A stretch of 16,150 nucleotides of DNA from an uncultured Aliarcobacter sp. (lineage in GTDB: Bacteria > Campylobacterota > Campylobacteria > Campylobacterales > Arcobacteraceae), in assembly GCA_947629065.1 (NCBI GenBank), contig CANRCH010000023.1:1-16150 (forward strand), written 5' to 3'. The position numbers and the translations under genes were made by a program. The notes beneath the pieces are model-generated. The model saw only the letters and a program-made list of their open reading frames with translations, had not been told where the DNA came from and made no database searches. Below are positions 6,283 to 14,255 of this stretch, in pieces; position 1 is the stretch's first letter; every line of letters starts with the position of its first letter.

Positions 6283-7265
6283 TTTAACCTCTTTATATCC
6301 TCTTCTAGCTCTTTTAAACTATGCTCTTTTTCTACTCTTTTTTGCTCTATTTTATACTTTTTATACTCTTCTTCGCTTTTTTCTTTTGCATTTATTTGGC
6401 TTATTTTTCCTGCATGAGTTAGCAACTCTCTGCCATTTAGTGAAATTACAGCATCCAGTCTAGTTATCCAATCTTTCATATACATAGGGGTTTGTTGCAT
6501 TGCCATAGTTTCTGCAAAGGCTAAATATTGCTCAACTATTAGCCCCAAAAGTTTTATCTCATCTTCATTTAGATAATTTTTTGCAATACTTACATCTTTT
6601 TTGCTGATACTCTTGCTATCTTTATCGTAAGAACTCATTCCTAAAAGTGGTTTAGATATATCTACTCTGCTATGCACAAGTTCTGCTGCTGTTTGGTTTG
6701 AAACTGCCCAAAGTAACTTGTTTTGAACAATTTTAAAAAACTCTATTGTCTTTTCATCTTTTGGATTGTAATCAATACTTGTCATATAAATATCTTTGAT
6801 TTTTTGATAGAAAAATCTCTCAGATATTCTAATATCTCTAAGTCTTTTTTGAAGTTCATCAAAATATTGTGTAGAGTTGCCACTTTTAAATCTATCATCA
6901 TTTAGCACAAAACCTTTTGTGATATACTCTTTTAGCTTCTCATTTGCCCAAATACGGAATTTTGTACCAGTGTTTGAACGAACCCTAAAACCAATGGCAA
7001 TAATCATATCTAGGTTGTAGTATTCTATCTCTCTTTCTACTTCCCTATTTCCCTCTTTTTGAACTGTTCGGTAATTCCGAACAGTTGAATTTTTATCCAA
7101 CTCTTCTTCTTCAAAAATAGCTTTTATATGTTCACTAATAGTTGATTTTGCTTTTCCAAACACTTCGCAAATTTGCCCTTGAGATAGCCAAATTGAGCTA
7201 TCTTCAAATATAACATCTACTTTTATATTTCCAGTTTCATTTTGATATATTAGGATTTCACTCAT
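6279..7265 (-). CDS. rhuM: RhuM-family protein (virulence-associated, accessory)
   Basis: A RhuM-family protein (PF13310 type) of 328 residues. The N-terminal half has a winged-helix-like segment (WLSQGQICEVFGKAKSTISEHI), then EIEYYNLDMIIAIGFRVRS and GTKFRIWANEKLKEYI, the hallmark of the family and of related phage antirepressor-like domains. The C-terminal half is helical and ends in a charged coiled coil (about 290-328). RhuM genes are common beside restriction-modification and other mobile or defence loci, but their biochemical role is not established. I take the start as ATG at 7265, with AAAGG seven bases upstream, rather than a TTG two codons earlier. The gene follows a KilA-N relic, another phage-type domain, on the same strand, suggesting an acquired segment. 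It overlaps the flavoprotein gene by four bases. Confidence 0.92.
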   Translation of the reverse strand: MSEILIYQNETGNIKVDVIFEDSSIWLSQGQICEVFGKAKSTISEHIKAIFEEEELDKNSTVRNYRTVQKEGNREVEREIEYYNLDMIIAIGFRVRSNTGTKFRIWANEKLKEYITKGFVLNDDRFKSGNSTQYFDELQKRLRDIRISERFFYQKIKDIYMTSIDYNPKDEKTIEFFKIVQNKLLWAVSNQTAAELVHSRVDISKPLLGMSSYDKDSKSISKKDVSIAKNYLNEDEIKLLGLIVEQYLAFAETMAMQQTPMYMKDWITRLDAVISLNGRELLTHAGKISQINAKEKSEEEYKKYKIEQKRVEKEHSLKELEEDIKRLK

Positions 7266-7298
7266 TTGCAAACCTTTCGTTTTTTCTAACTAAATAGA

Positions 7299-7651
7299 TT
7301 ACTTATCTAACTTTTTAACATCTTCCCTACTTAATATCTTCATCTACTCTATTGCTATTTTATTTAATTTTTGAAGCCTATCTTTTTGGGATAATCCCTC
7401 AGTTATAAACTGAGTTTATAGCTATTTAATCCAGCCTGAGATGTAATTATGGCGAATTCGCAATAATTAAAATTTGGGTTATGAATCTTCTCCCAAATCC
7501 CTAAATATTCGATTGTATTACGATTTCTAAGCCAATCAGATATAAAAAAATCTCCATCTTTGGCTTTTAACATATCCGTAAGAGAGATATAATCTTCATC
7601 TTCAATTTTCAAAACTGTTATTTCATTTTCTAAGACTTTTATATTTGCCAT
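7299..7651 (-). pseudogene. Decayed KilA-N domain gene
   Basis: The 5' part (7651-7403, 82 codons) encodes the start of a KilA-N domain: ISLTDMLKAKDGDF, SDWLRNRNTIEYLGIWE and QAGLNSYKLS, then a TAA. Full KilA-N proteins of this type continue for a further 150 residues or more. In another frame from 7400 down, the tail EGLSQKDRLQKLNKIAIE, a TAG, then MKILSREDVKKLDK and TAA at 7299 resembles the usual C-terminus of the same family. The gene has thus lost its middle, shifted frame, and gained a TAG where Gln is likely in relatives. A perfect 7-bp inverted repeat lies at the break. An intact AGGAG site remains four bases before the ATG. KilA-N domains bind DNA in phages and mobile elements. Whether the 82-residue stub is still made is unknown. 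Confidence 0.8.
7398..7414. repeat. Perfect 7-bp inverted repeat at the KilA-N break
   Basis: CTCAGTT (7398-7404), a 3-base spacer, and AACTGAG (7408-7414). It sits where the N-terminal KilA-N frame stops and the C-terminal relic frame begins, so it marks the deletion or excision point. Confidence 0.7.
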
Positions 7652-7743
7652 TTTTCTCCTATGTGAAATTAAAAAAACTTATCTATTTTATCATTTTGAT
7701 ACTATATTCTAATACAATTTTAAACTATTAAAATATTTATATC

Positions 7744-8448
7744 TTAAAAATCATAAACCAAAGATGTCATAAACTTTCTATCTAGTTTTTTCTTTTCAGT
7801 TTTATTTACATAATCAAGTTTATAGTTTATTCCCAAAGATAAATTTTCAATCATCTTTACATATACTCCAGTTTCACTTTTTACAAAATATCTATTTGTG
7901 CTATTACTTGAAAAAAGATAACTTAGCATTTGTCTGAACTCAATATTCTCTTTTATTTTATACTTATAGTTCATCTCAACTCTTGGGGCTAAATATCTAT
8001 CTGTTTTTTTATCATCAAACCTATCAACAGCATATGCAGTACCACCTTGAATATCCAAAACCTCATCATCTGTATATATAAACTTATACCCAAGCCCTGG
8101 ACCTATATTTAATCTTGATTTATAGTCACTAAACTCATCTTTCTCAAAATAAGCATCAAGATATGTATATAATCTATCCCCTATCATATGGCTATAATCT
8201 AAATTTATCTCATATTTGTTTGCTGATTTTTTATTATTATCTTTACTTCTAAATATATTTGCTTTTGCTTTTAACTCTTGCTCATCAAATTTGGCTTCAC
8301 TAAGTATACTTCCATTTAGTGAACTTGTATTTGTATTTCCACTACTATTTACATACGATAATTCAGCTCTATTCTCTATTTTATCTTCTGCATATAAACT
8401 TGCAATTAGTAGTGTTTGTAGTGTTAAAAAAACCACTTTTTTATTCAT
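7744..8448 (-). CDS. DUF481 outer-membrane beta-barrel protein
   Basis: A 234-residue exported protein. Residues 1-20 are a Sec signal peptide ending SLYA, with cleavage before EDK. The mature part alternates polar and hydrophobic residues through about twelve strands and ends in Phe (LVYDF), the terminal signature used by the BAM assembly machinery. The opening ENRAELSYVNSSGNTNTSSL is the DUF481 (YdiY-like) signature, where a first strand with S-G-N-T is typical. Members are small outer-membrane barrels with no firmly known substrate, some induced by salt stress. AAGGA lies nine bases before the ATG, inside the end of the radical SAM gene, which overlaps this gene by eight bases. Expression is therefore probably coupled to that gene. 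Confidence 0.88.
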   Translation of the reverse strand: MNKKVVFLTLQTLLIASLYAEDKIENRAELSYVNSSGNTNTSSLNGSILSEAKFDEQELKAKANIFRSKDNNKKSANKYEINLDYSHMIGDRLYTYLDAYFEKDEFSDYKSRLNIGPGLGYKFIYTDDEVLDIQGGTAYAVDRFDDKKTDRYLAPRVEMNYKYKIKENIEFRQMLSYLFSSNSTNRYFVKSETGVYVKMIENLSLGINYKLDYVNKTEKKKLDRKFMTSLVYDF

Positions 8449-9982
8449 TAGTTTCCATCCTTAAAACTTGTCTTTTTTGTGCTTTGCTTTGCTCTATTTG
8501 TATGAAATCTTGTTCATAAGCATTGAATTTCTTTAAAAATGGTGGGATTTTTCTCCCTTTTATTGCCATTACATCTTCTAGAATAGTTTTTACTAAAAGT
8601 TCTTCTTCAAAATCCCTACTTAAATACTCAAACAAATACTCTGCAACTCTATCAAGTGAGATTTTATGTGTACTTTCACTTCTTTTATAAATCCATTTTG
8701 AAAAAGCAAAAAAGCCATCAAAAACTTTTCCATCTTTAAATAAAAGCTTAGAAGTTTTCATAAAGTTTCCACTATTATAAACTATATCCCAAAATCTAGC
8801 GAACCTTTTCATATCTTGCATAAGTTGAAATGGTATTAAATCATTTTGCAAAATATCATAAGGAGGAAATGGATTATAAACCATACCATAAACCTCATCG
8901 TGTCTATTTAGTGTTGTTCCTGATAGTTTTTTAAGTATTCCTATTTGAATCTCACCACTACTTAGAGTATAAAGCAAATCAAGATTTGAAGCAAAACTCT
9001 CTATTGTTTCACTAGGAAGCCCAACAATTAAATCTATATGCATATGTGCTTTTGTTTCATTACTTAAAAATGCTAGATTATCTTTTATTTTCTCCATTCG
9101 TAAGTTTCTATTAATCTGTTTTGCTACATCTAAATTTAGTGTTTGAATTCCAACTTCAAGCTGTAAACTTCCAGCTTTAAACTGTTTTAAAAGTTCTCTT
9201 AGTTCTGGTGGGAAATTATCAGGGATTACTTCAAAGTGTAAGAAATACTCTTCATCTTTTGCTAAAAAGTACTCCAAAATTGCTTTTGCATAAGATATTT
9301 TTAGATTAAAAGTCCTATCTATAAACTTATAATTTCTAGCTCCCCTATTCCAAAGTTTATCAATCTCTTGTAAAAAAATATCCATAGGCAAATATCTCAT
9401 ACTTGAATCTATACTAGATAAGCAAAACTCACAAGTAAAAGGGCAACCTCGGCTACTTTCTATATAGATATGTCTATTTTTTATATCAAAATCAGTGTAA
9501 TAATCATAAGGTAAGGCAATTTTATCAAACTCGACTGGTTTTGCATGAATTATCTTATCTTTTGGTCTAAATCCGCCTAAAACACTCTTACATAAGTTAT
9601 AAACACTTATTTCACCTTCTCCAAACATAAAGTAATCTGATTTTTCTAAATCAACTCTATGTGGTAAATGGCTAATCTCTGGACCACCCAAAGCAACTAT
9701 TGTTTGAGGGCTTACAAGCTTTATATAGTTTACAAGCTCTTTTACATCTGAAACATTCCAAATATATGTAGAAATTAATACTATTTTTGGTTTGTATTGT
9801 AGTATCTCTTCAGCTATTGTTTGGTTTTGGCTATTTATTACAAACTCCAATATTTTTGCATTTTCTTTTAGCTCTTTTAAGTTTGCAAACAAATAGCGTA
9901 AAGATAGACTTGAGTGTGAAAATCTTGAGTTTAATGTTGTAAGAATTATATTTTTTTGTTCTGTTATATTTTTATTATTCAT
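8441..9982 (-). CDS. B12-binding-domain radical SAM protein (DUF4080 type)
   Basis: A 513-residue protein with three parts. Residues 10-135 form a cobalamin-binding Rossmann-like domain (LNSRFSHSSLSLRYL, then IVALGGPE and FGEGE). Residues 170-370 form a radical SAM barrel with the 4Fe-4S motif C180-x3-C184-x2-C187 in SSRGCPFTCEFC, and FIDRTFN and LQLEVGIQT downstream. Residues about 375-500 match DUF4080, with VYGMVY..FPPYDIL and YNSGNF. Such proteins cleave SAM to make a deoxyadenosyl radical, and many methylate unactivated carbons using cobalamin, but the substrate of this branch is unknown. The sequence before the ATG has no good ribosome site. The next in-frame ATG is far inside the protein, so the annotated start stands. 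It is divergent from the DUF3817 gene and overlaps DUF481 by eight bases. Confidence 0.92.
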   Translation of the reverse strand: MNNKNITEQKNIILTTLNSRFSHSSLSLRYLFANLKELKENAKILEFVINSQNQTIAEEILQYKPKIVLISTYIWNVSDVKELVNYIKLVSPQTIVALGGPEISHLPHRVDLEKSDYFMFGEGEISVYNLCKSVLGGFRPKDKIIHAKPVEFDKIALPYDYYTDFDIKNRHIYIESSRGCPFTCEFCLSSIDSSMRYLPMDIFLQEIDKLWNRGARNYKFIDRTFNLKISYAKAILEYFLAKDEEYFLHFEVIPDNFPPELRELLKQFKAGSLQLEVGIQTLNLDVAKQINRNLRMEKIKDNLAFLSNETKAHMHIDLIVGLPSETIESFASNLDLLYTLSSGEIQIGILKKLSGTTLNRHDEVYGMVYNPFPPYDILQNDLIPFQLMQDMKRFARFWDIVYNSGNFMKTSKLLFKDGKVFDGFFAFSKWIYKRSESTHKISLDRVAEYLFEYLSRDFEEELLVKTILEDVMAIKGRKIPPFLKKFNAYEQDFIQIEQSKAQKRQVLRMETNE

Positions 9983-10019
9983 AAGGCGGATTTTACTTAA
10001 AATGGTGTTACACTAAGCT

Positions 10020-10044
10020 TTTATATAGTTTAACCTACTATAAT
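10020..10044. promoter_or_regulatory. Divergent -10 boxes between radical SAM and DUF3817 genes
   Basis: On the plus strand TATAAT at 10039-10044 lies 27 bases before the ATG at 10072. On the minus strand TATATAA (10027-10021) lies about 38 bases before the ATG at 9982. No good -35 box is seen for either. The plus box is the more convincing. Confidence 0.4.
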
Positions 10045-10071
10045 TTAGCAAAAAAATTAAAAAGGTCATAT

Positions 10072-10371
10072 ATGCTTAGGACAAAATTTGCTCAATTTAG
10101 ATTTATATCTTTTGTTGAAGGAATTTCATATCTGATTTTAGTGCTATTTGCTATGCCACTAAAATATTTCTTTGAACAACCACAAGCTGTAAAAATATTT
10201 GGAATGATTCATGGGATTTTATTTATTCTTTTTTGTATAGCTTTGTTTAATGCTATGAAGCAATATAAATGGAGTTTTCCTTTCTCTTTGAAACTATTTA
10301 TCTATTCACTATTTCCATTTTTATTTATTCTTATTGATAAAGATATTATGAAAGTTAAGCAAAAAGCTTAA
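10072..10371 (+). CDS. DUF3817 small integral membrane protein
   Basis: Ninety-nine residues with three hydrophobic helices at about 11-29, 44-62 and 73-89. The pattern FRFISFVEGISYLILVLFAM, then P-L-K-Y, then K-I-F-G-M-I-H-G-I-L-F, is the DUF3817 (TIGR03954-type) signature, including the conserved Glu16-Gly17 and the His47-Gly48 pair. Family length is about 90-110 residues, so this copy is complete. No biochemical function is known for the family. AAAAGG lies six bases before the ATG and a TATAAT box 27 bases before it. The last codons and the stop lie inside the hairpin shared with the convergent DUF945 gene. Confidence 0.88.
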   Translation: MLRTKFAQFRFISFVEGISYLILVLFAMPLKYFFEQPQAVKIFGMIHGILFILFCIALFNAMKQYKWSFPFSLKLFIYSLFPFLFILIDKDIMKVKQKA

Positions 10372-10378
10372 CTTTCAT
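10348..10378. terminator. Shared hairpin covering both convergent stop codons
   Basis: ATGAAAGTTAAGC (10348-10360) pairs perfectly with GCTTAACTTTCAT (10366-10378) around AAAAA. The left arm encodes the last residues of the DUF3817 protein. The right arm holds its stop (10369-10371) and the DUF945 stop (10375-10377). No T-run follows on either strand, so it may act as an RNA-stabilising or Rho-assisted element rather than a canonical intrinsic terminator. Confidence 0.5.
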
Positions 10379-11796
10379 CTATCCAAATTTAAATAATTTA
10401 AATCTACTTCACTTTCATTGTATTCAAAATCATTTAAATACAATTCATCTTCAAACTGATTTTCTGGGAAAACCAAAAGTTCTTTTACTAAAAAAAGATT
10501 ATCATTTGCATAAATTCCATCATCTTTTAAAACAAATTTTGTCTCTACATACTCAGACTTTTCATCTTCAATTAGTTGTGGTACAAGTTTTTTTACAGAT
10601 TCACTATCCATTTTCACATCAATTTGGGCACTTCCAAAAATATCGTATATTGACTCAAACTTTAAATCTTGGATTTTTTCACTTAGTTTGAATTTAGATT
10701 TCAAATCCAAATCATTTAAAACTCTATTTTGATTAAAATCTAAATTATTTACTTTTAAATCAAGTTTTATATCCATTTGTGATTTTGAAAGTTCTTCAAA
10801 AAATTCTTTTAATTTCTCAACTAATTTTAAACTATCCGCTTCACTTTGCTCTATTGTTGCTAAGTCATTATATGCATCAATAAAATTTACATAAGCTTTA
10901 TATGGAAGATTATCATACTCTACAAACAGTTCACTATTTTCAAATTTTAGACTCTCTTTTTCAAAACCATTTTGCTCTACTTCAAAACTATCAAACAAAA
11001 ATTTGCTACTAGCTTTTAATTTATCATCTTTTACATCTGAAATAGAATCTATATTTAAATTTTTTGAATAGATTTTTAACTCATCATCACCAATAAAAAA
11101 ATCTTTTAAAGATAACTTTGAATCGATTTTTAAATCTTTTTCTTTATAAAAAACTTTTAAATCTTCAATATCTATTTTTAGATTATCAATAACTGCTTTA
11201 AACTCACCAAAATTTAAACTATTTTTATCTCCATACATATTTGAAAGTTTAAAATTAGCATTTGAAAACTTCTCATCTATATCTTTTAATCTATATTTGT
11301 AGTTTTCATCTATATTTATACTTACAAACTTTTTTTCAAGTAAATTTTTTATAGTTTTTACATCACTATCATTTATATTTGTATTTAACTCTTTATCAAG
11401 CTCATCTGATAGTTTTAATAAATTTATATTTAAATCAAGTGCTTGTGAAAACACAGAAACTTTTAAATCATAATCAAAAGCAATTCCATTTAATGAAAAG
11501 TTTTTTTCATCATCAGGAAAAATATTTATAATATTTAATATTGCACTTTTTAGTTCACCATCTTCTAATCTATTAAAACTATACTCTAAAGCCTTTGTAC
11601 CATCTATGATTTTTGCTTCACCTATAACTTTAGCAAATAGTGGAATATGTACTTTTTCATAATTTACTAAAAAACCATTTTGGTTTAATTCATCTACTTT
11701 TGATTCAATTTCAGAGTAAATTTTGCTTTTAATACCAAAGCAAATTCCACCAATAAGAACCAATATTGCAACAACAGCAATAACAACTTTTTTCAT
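10375..11796 (-). CDS. DUF945 (YdgA-like) membrane-anchored protein
   Basis: This is a 473-residue protein with one N-terminal hydrophobic helix (about 4-22, KKVVIAVVAILVLIGGICFG) and a long periplasmic part. After the helix comes KSKIYSEIESKVDELNQNGF, then many alternating strands (LKIDIEDLKVFYKEKDLKID and similar), the repetitive beta architecture of DUF945/YdgA, which is distantly AsmA-like. Family members are anchored in the inner membrane with a large periplasmic domain and have no firm function. AGGAG lies five bases before the ATG, and TATAAT (11830-11825) lies 28 bases before it. It is strongly acidic and rich in Asp, Lys and Asn. The assignment rests on layout and the N-terminal pattern rather than a catalytic motif. 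Confidence 0.75.
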   Translation of the reverse strand: MKKVVIAVVAILVLIGGICFGIKSKIYSEIESKVDELNQNGFLVNYEKVHIPLFAKVIGEAKIIDGTKALEYSFNRLEDGELKSAILNIINIFPDDEKNFSLNGIAFDYDLKVSVFSQALDLNINLLKLSDELDKELNTNINDSDVKTIKNLLEKKFVSINIDENYKYRLKDIDEKFSNANFKLSNMYGDKNSLNFGEFKAVIDNLKIDIEDLKVFYKEKDLKIDSKLSLKDFFIGDDELKIYSKNLNIDSISDVKDDKLKASSKFLFDSFEVEQNGFEKESLKFENSELFVEYDNLPYKAYVNFIDAYNDLATIEQSEADSLKLVEKLKEFFEELSKSQMDIKLDLKVNNLDFNQNRVLNDLDLKSKFKLSEKIQDLKFESIYDIFGSAQIDVKMDSESVKKLVPQLIEDEKSEYVETKFVLKDDGIYANDNLFLVKELLVFPENQFEDELYLNDFEYNESEVDLNYLNLDR

Positions 11797-11824
11797 ATAT
11801 TCTCCTATGTAATTTAAGTATTTG

Positions 11825-11830
11825 ATTATA
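11825..11830 (-). promoter_or_regulatory. -10 box for the DUF945 gene
   Basis: A perfect TATAAT on the minus strand, preceded by TAG, 28 bases before the ATG at 11796. TTCTTA lies 17 bases further upstream as a poor -35 box. Confidence 0.45.
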
Positions 11831-11925
11831 CTAAACTATTGTTAAAATAAGAACTTTGATAATTTTTTGCTTTTTTAATGCTATTTTAGTATTATTGCAC
11901 TTTTATTTCATTCTTTAGGGAAAAA

Positions 11926-12762
11926 GTGCTTTATATTAAATCTTTCATCTACTCTTTTGTATTAATCATATCTTTTAACTCTTGTTCAAGTGAAGAAAAA
12001 GAACAAAATAATAGTGCAAAAATAAATGAAGAGTTTGAAGTTTTTGTTGAAATATTACAAGAAAAGAGATTAGAACCAAAGAAAGTTGCAATTTTAACTT
12101 TTGACGATGGTCCATCTGTTTCTACAAAAACTATTTTAAATGTTGCTAAAAATGAAAATGTACCTGTGTCTTTATTTTTTATAGGTTCTAGAGTTAAAGA
12201 TTTTAAAACAGCTTACAAACTAGCAGTTAAATCCTCTTTCGCAACTATTGCAAACCATACTTATTCACACGCAAACAATCAATATAGTAGATTTTATAGT
12301 AACTCTGAAGTAGTTTTGGAAGATGTTAAAAAAGCACAAAATATTTTATCAAAAGATAGAGTTTCTAATACTTCATCAGAATTTCTACCTGTTAGACTTG
12401 CTGGAAGAAATGTATATAGACTTCCAAATTCCACTAGAGATGATGCAATGGTAAATCATATTTTATTACCAAATGAAATTCTAAGCTACAATACTCTTTT
12501 TGAAAATGGTTTTTATATCTATGGCTGGGATACAGAGTGGATGTATGAAGCTGGTGGAAGACCAACTGAAAGCATATATGAAATGATAGAAAAAATGGAA
12601 AGAACTTATAAAAGAAAGAGAATAAATAATCAAGAAAAAGTTATTGTACTTCTTCATGAAATTATGTTTAATGATGAGTTTGATGGAGAGCAAAATCTTA
12701 CATTTTTTATACAAGCTTTAAAAGCAAATGATTGGACTTTTCAAAGTATTGAAGAGTATTAA
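11926..12762 (+). CDS. NodB-type polysaccharide deacetylase, probable lipoprotein
   Basis: A 278-residue carbohydrate esterase family 4 enzyme, which removes acetyl groups from N-acetylated sugars. The NodB motifs are all visible: TFDDGP (58-63, catalytic base and metal Asp), HTYSH (111-115, metal His pair), RLP (165-167), WD (201-202) and LLH (242-244). Residues 1-19 are a signal sequence ending FNSC, so Cys20 may be lipidated, although FNS is a poor lipobox. The enzyme would then act in the periplasm or at the outer membrane, on peptidoglycan or a surface polysaccharide. The start is GTG, with AGGG five bases upstream; there is no nearby ATG. A TATTAT box at 11890-11895 may be its promoter. 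An insert between motifs 2 and 3 (about 120-160) is longer than in minimal NodB domains. Substrate is undetermined. Confidence 0.92.
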   Translation: MLYIKSFIYSFVLIISFNSCSSEEKEQNNSAKINEEFEVFVEILQEKRLEPKKVAILTFDDGPSVSTKTILNVAKNENVPVSLFFIGSRVKDFKTAYKLAVKSSFATIANHTYSHANNQYSRFYSNSEVVLEDVKKAQNILSKDRVSNTSSEFLPVRLAGRNVYRLPNSTRDDAMVNHILLPNEILSYNTLFENGFYIYGWDTEWMYEAGGRPTESIYEMIEKMERTYKRKRINNQEKVIVLLHEIMFNDEFDGEQNLTFFIQALKANDWTFQSIEEY

Positions 12763-12774
12763 TCTTCAATACTT
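12744..12774. terminator. Bidirectional hairpin terminator after the deacetylase gene
   Basis: AAGTATTGAAGA (12744-12755) pairs perfectly with TCTTCAATACTT (12763-12774) around a 7-base loop containing the TAA stop (12760-12762). The plus 3' side continues ATTTTAATTTT, T-rich enough for intrinsic termination. The convergent DASS gene ends 25 bases further on, so the hairpin can also serve it. Confidence 0.7.
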
Positions 12775-12798
12775 ATTTTAATTTTCTACTAATTTTCT

Positions 12799-14235
12799 CT
12801 ATAAAACTATATATAAATATCCAAAAACTATTAGTGGTGCAAAAAGCCCAACTAAACTTCCAATAATTAAAAAATCTTTTGATGCAAGTTTGTTACTTGA
12901 ATAAATTATCGCATTTGGTGGAGTTGAAACTGGTAATGCTATTCCAAAAGATGAACAAAGTGCAATATATATTGCTGCAAATACCATATATTCAACATCT
13001 AAAGATACAGTTAATGCAACAACAATTGGAAGCATAATATTTGCAGTTGCTGTGTTACTCATAAAAGTTGATACAAGTACAACTATAAACCCACAAATAA
13101 TTAATAAAAGCAAAATTGAAGTAATTCCTTCAGGTAAAAGTGTAGCAATCCATAAATCAAGTCCTGTTTTTGTAACCCCAAAACCTAAAGTAAGTCCACC
13201 AATAATTAATATAATAATATCCCAGTTTATAGAGTTTATATCTTTTGAATCAATTATTCCAAAAAGTGTATATGCAACTATTGGAATAAAAGATATTACA
13301 GTTGTTGGAATATGGTGTAGTGGTTCAGTCATCCACAATAGAACTGTAAGAATAAATCCAACAATTACAACAATCTTTTTCCAACTAGGAATTGTTGGAA
13401 CATCATCATAGTGTGTTGTTGAATCATCATAGTGATCTACATTTTGTAGTGCATCAAGTCTTATATATTGTTGTGTTGATGGATAAAGCTTATATAAAAT
13501 CTCTTTTGATATAAATGTAATAATTATTGCTGGTGGCAAGGCATATATCATCCACTCAACAAAGTTTGGTGCTTTATCACCTAGCATTCCAACTGCAATT
13601 GCATTTGCAGGAGTTGCAATAATTGTTCCCATTCCACCAATATTTGTAGCAACAACAACTCCTAAAAGAAGTGCCTTTTGAAAAGGATTTGCATTGTCAA
13701 TATATTTTAAAATAGAGATTATAATACTAAGCATCATAGCAGCCGTTGCTGTGTTTGATATAAACATAGATATAGTAAATGTAATAGCCATAATAGCAAA
13801 AAGTATATTTTCAGGCTTATGTCCTACATAAAAAAGAACTTTTTTTGCCAACCAAATATCAAGTTTTGTTTTAGATGCTGCACTTGCCATTATAAATCCA
13901 GCTAAAAACAAAAAGATTAAAGGATTTGCCCAAGGAGTTAAATAATCTCTCCAAGCATTTGAATTATTATCATAAAAGCCTAAAAGAAGCATCTCCAAAG
14001 CAATAATTAAAAGTGATACTGCAAAAGCTGGAATTGCTTCAGTTAGCCATAAAAAAGCACCAAAAAGTAGTATAAAAAACATCACTCTTGCAATTTCAGA
14101 TAATCCTACATACTCTGGATAAAATGCTATAAAAATAGCCACAAAAAGTGAGATGAAAAACTTTATAAATGATAAAGATAAAGAAGACCTCAATTTTTTA
14201 AAAAACAACCCTAATTTATTTCCACTAACAATCAA
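12799..14235 (-). CDS. DASS-family (SLC13/INDY) anion:sodium symporter
   Basis: This 478-residue inner-membrane transporter belongs to the divalent anion:Na+ symporter family, which imports dicarboxylates, citrate or sulfate with sodium. Its inverted-repeat design shows in two SNT motifs, SNTAT at 160-164 and 393-397, each in a hairpin tip that binds anion and sodium, with partner segments ATPANA (207-212) and STPPNAI (437-443). About eleven hydrophobic helices are visible. Length is standard. The start is TTG at 14235, nine bases after AGGGGA; a TAA in frame just upstream excludes a longer protein. It lies 20 bases after thiI, so it is probably on the same transcript. The cytoplasmic linker contains the duplicated heptapeptide HYDDSTT-HYDDVPT (268-281), encoded by a 21-base repeat. 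Substrate cannot be read from the sequence. Confidence 0.93.
   Translation of the reverse strand: MIVSGNKLGLFFKKLRSSLSLSFIKFFISLFVAIFIAFYPEYVGLSEIARVMFFILLFGAFLWLTEAIPAFAVSLLIIALEMLLLGFYDNNSNAWRDYLTPWANPLIFLFLAGFIMASAASKTKLDIWLAKKVLFYVGHKPENILFAIMAITFTISMFISNTATAAMMLSIIISILKYIDNANPFQKALLLGVVVATNIGGMGTIIATPANAIAVGMLGDKAPNFVEWMIYALPPAIIITFISKEILYKLYPSTQQYIRLDALQNVDHYDDSTTHYDDVPTIPSWKKIVVIVGFILTVLLWMTEPLHHIPTTVISFIPIVAYTLFGIIDSKDINSINWDIIILIIGGLTLGFGVTKTGLDLWIATLLPEGITSILLLLIICGFIVVLVSTFMSNTATANIMLPIVVALTVSLDVEYMVFAAIYIALCSSFGIALPVSTPPNAIIYSSNKLASKDFLIIGSLVGLFAPLIVFGYLYIVL
13402..13434 (+). repeat. 12-bp direct repeat, 21-bp period, within the DASS gene
   Basis: ATCATCATAGTG occurs at 13402-13413 and 13423-13434. 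The 21-base period equals seven codons and produces the duplicated HYDD segment in the linker between the two halves of the transporter. Confidence 0.8.
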
Positions 14236-14255
14236 ATCTAATTATCCCCTTTATC

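Noticed and set aside
7266..7271. TTG start two codons upstream for RhuM
   Set aside because: The ATG at 7265 has AAAGG at a better distance and is a stronger codon.
13052..13411. Plus-strand open frame opposite the DASS gene
   Set aside because: It is a shadow of the transporter frame, with no initiation signal and no recognisable domain.
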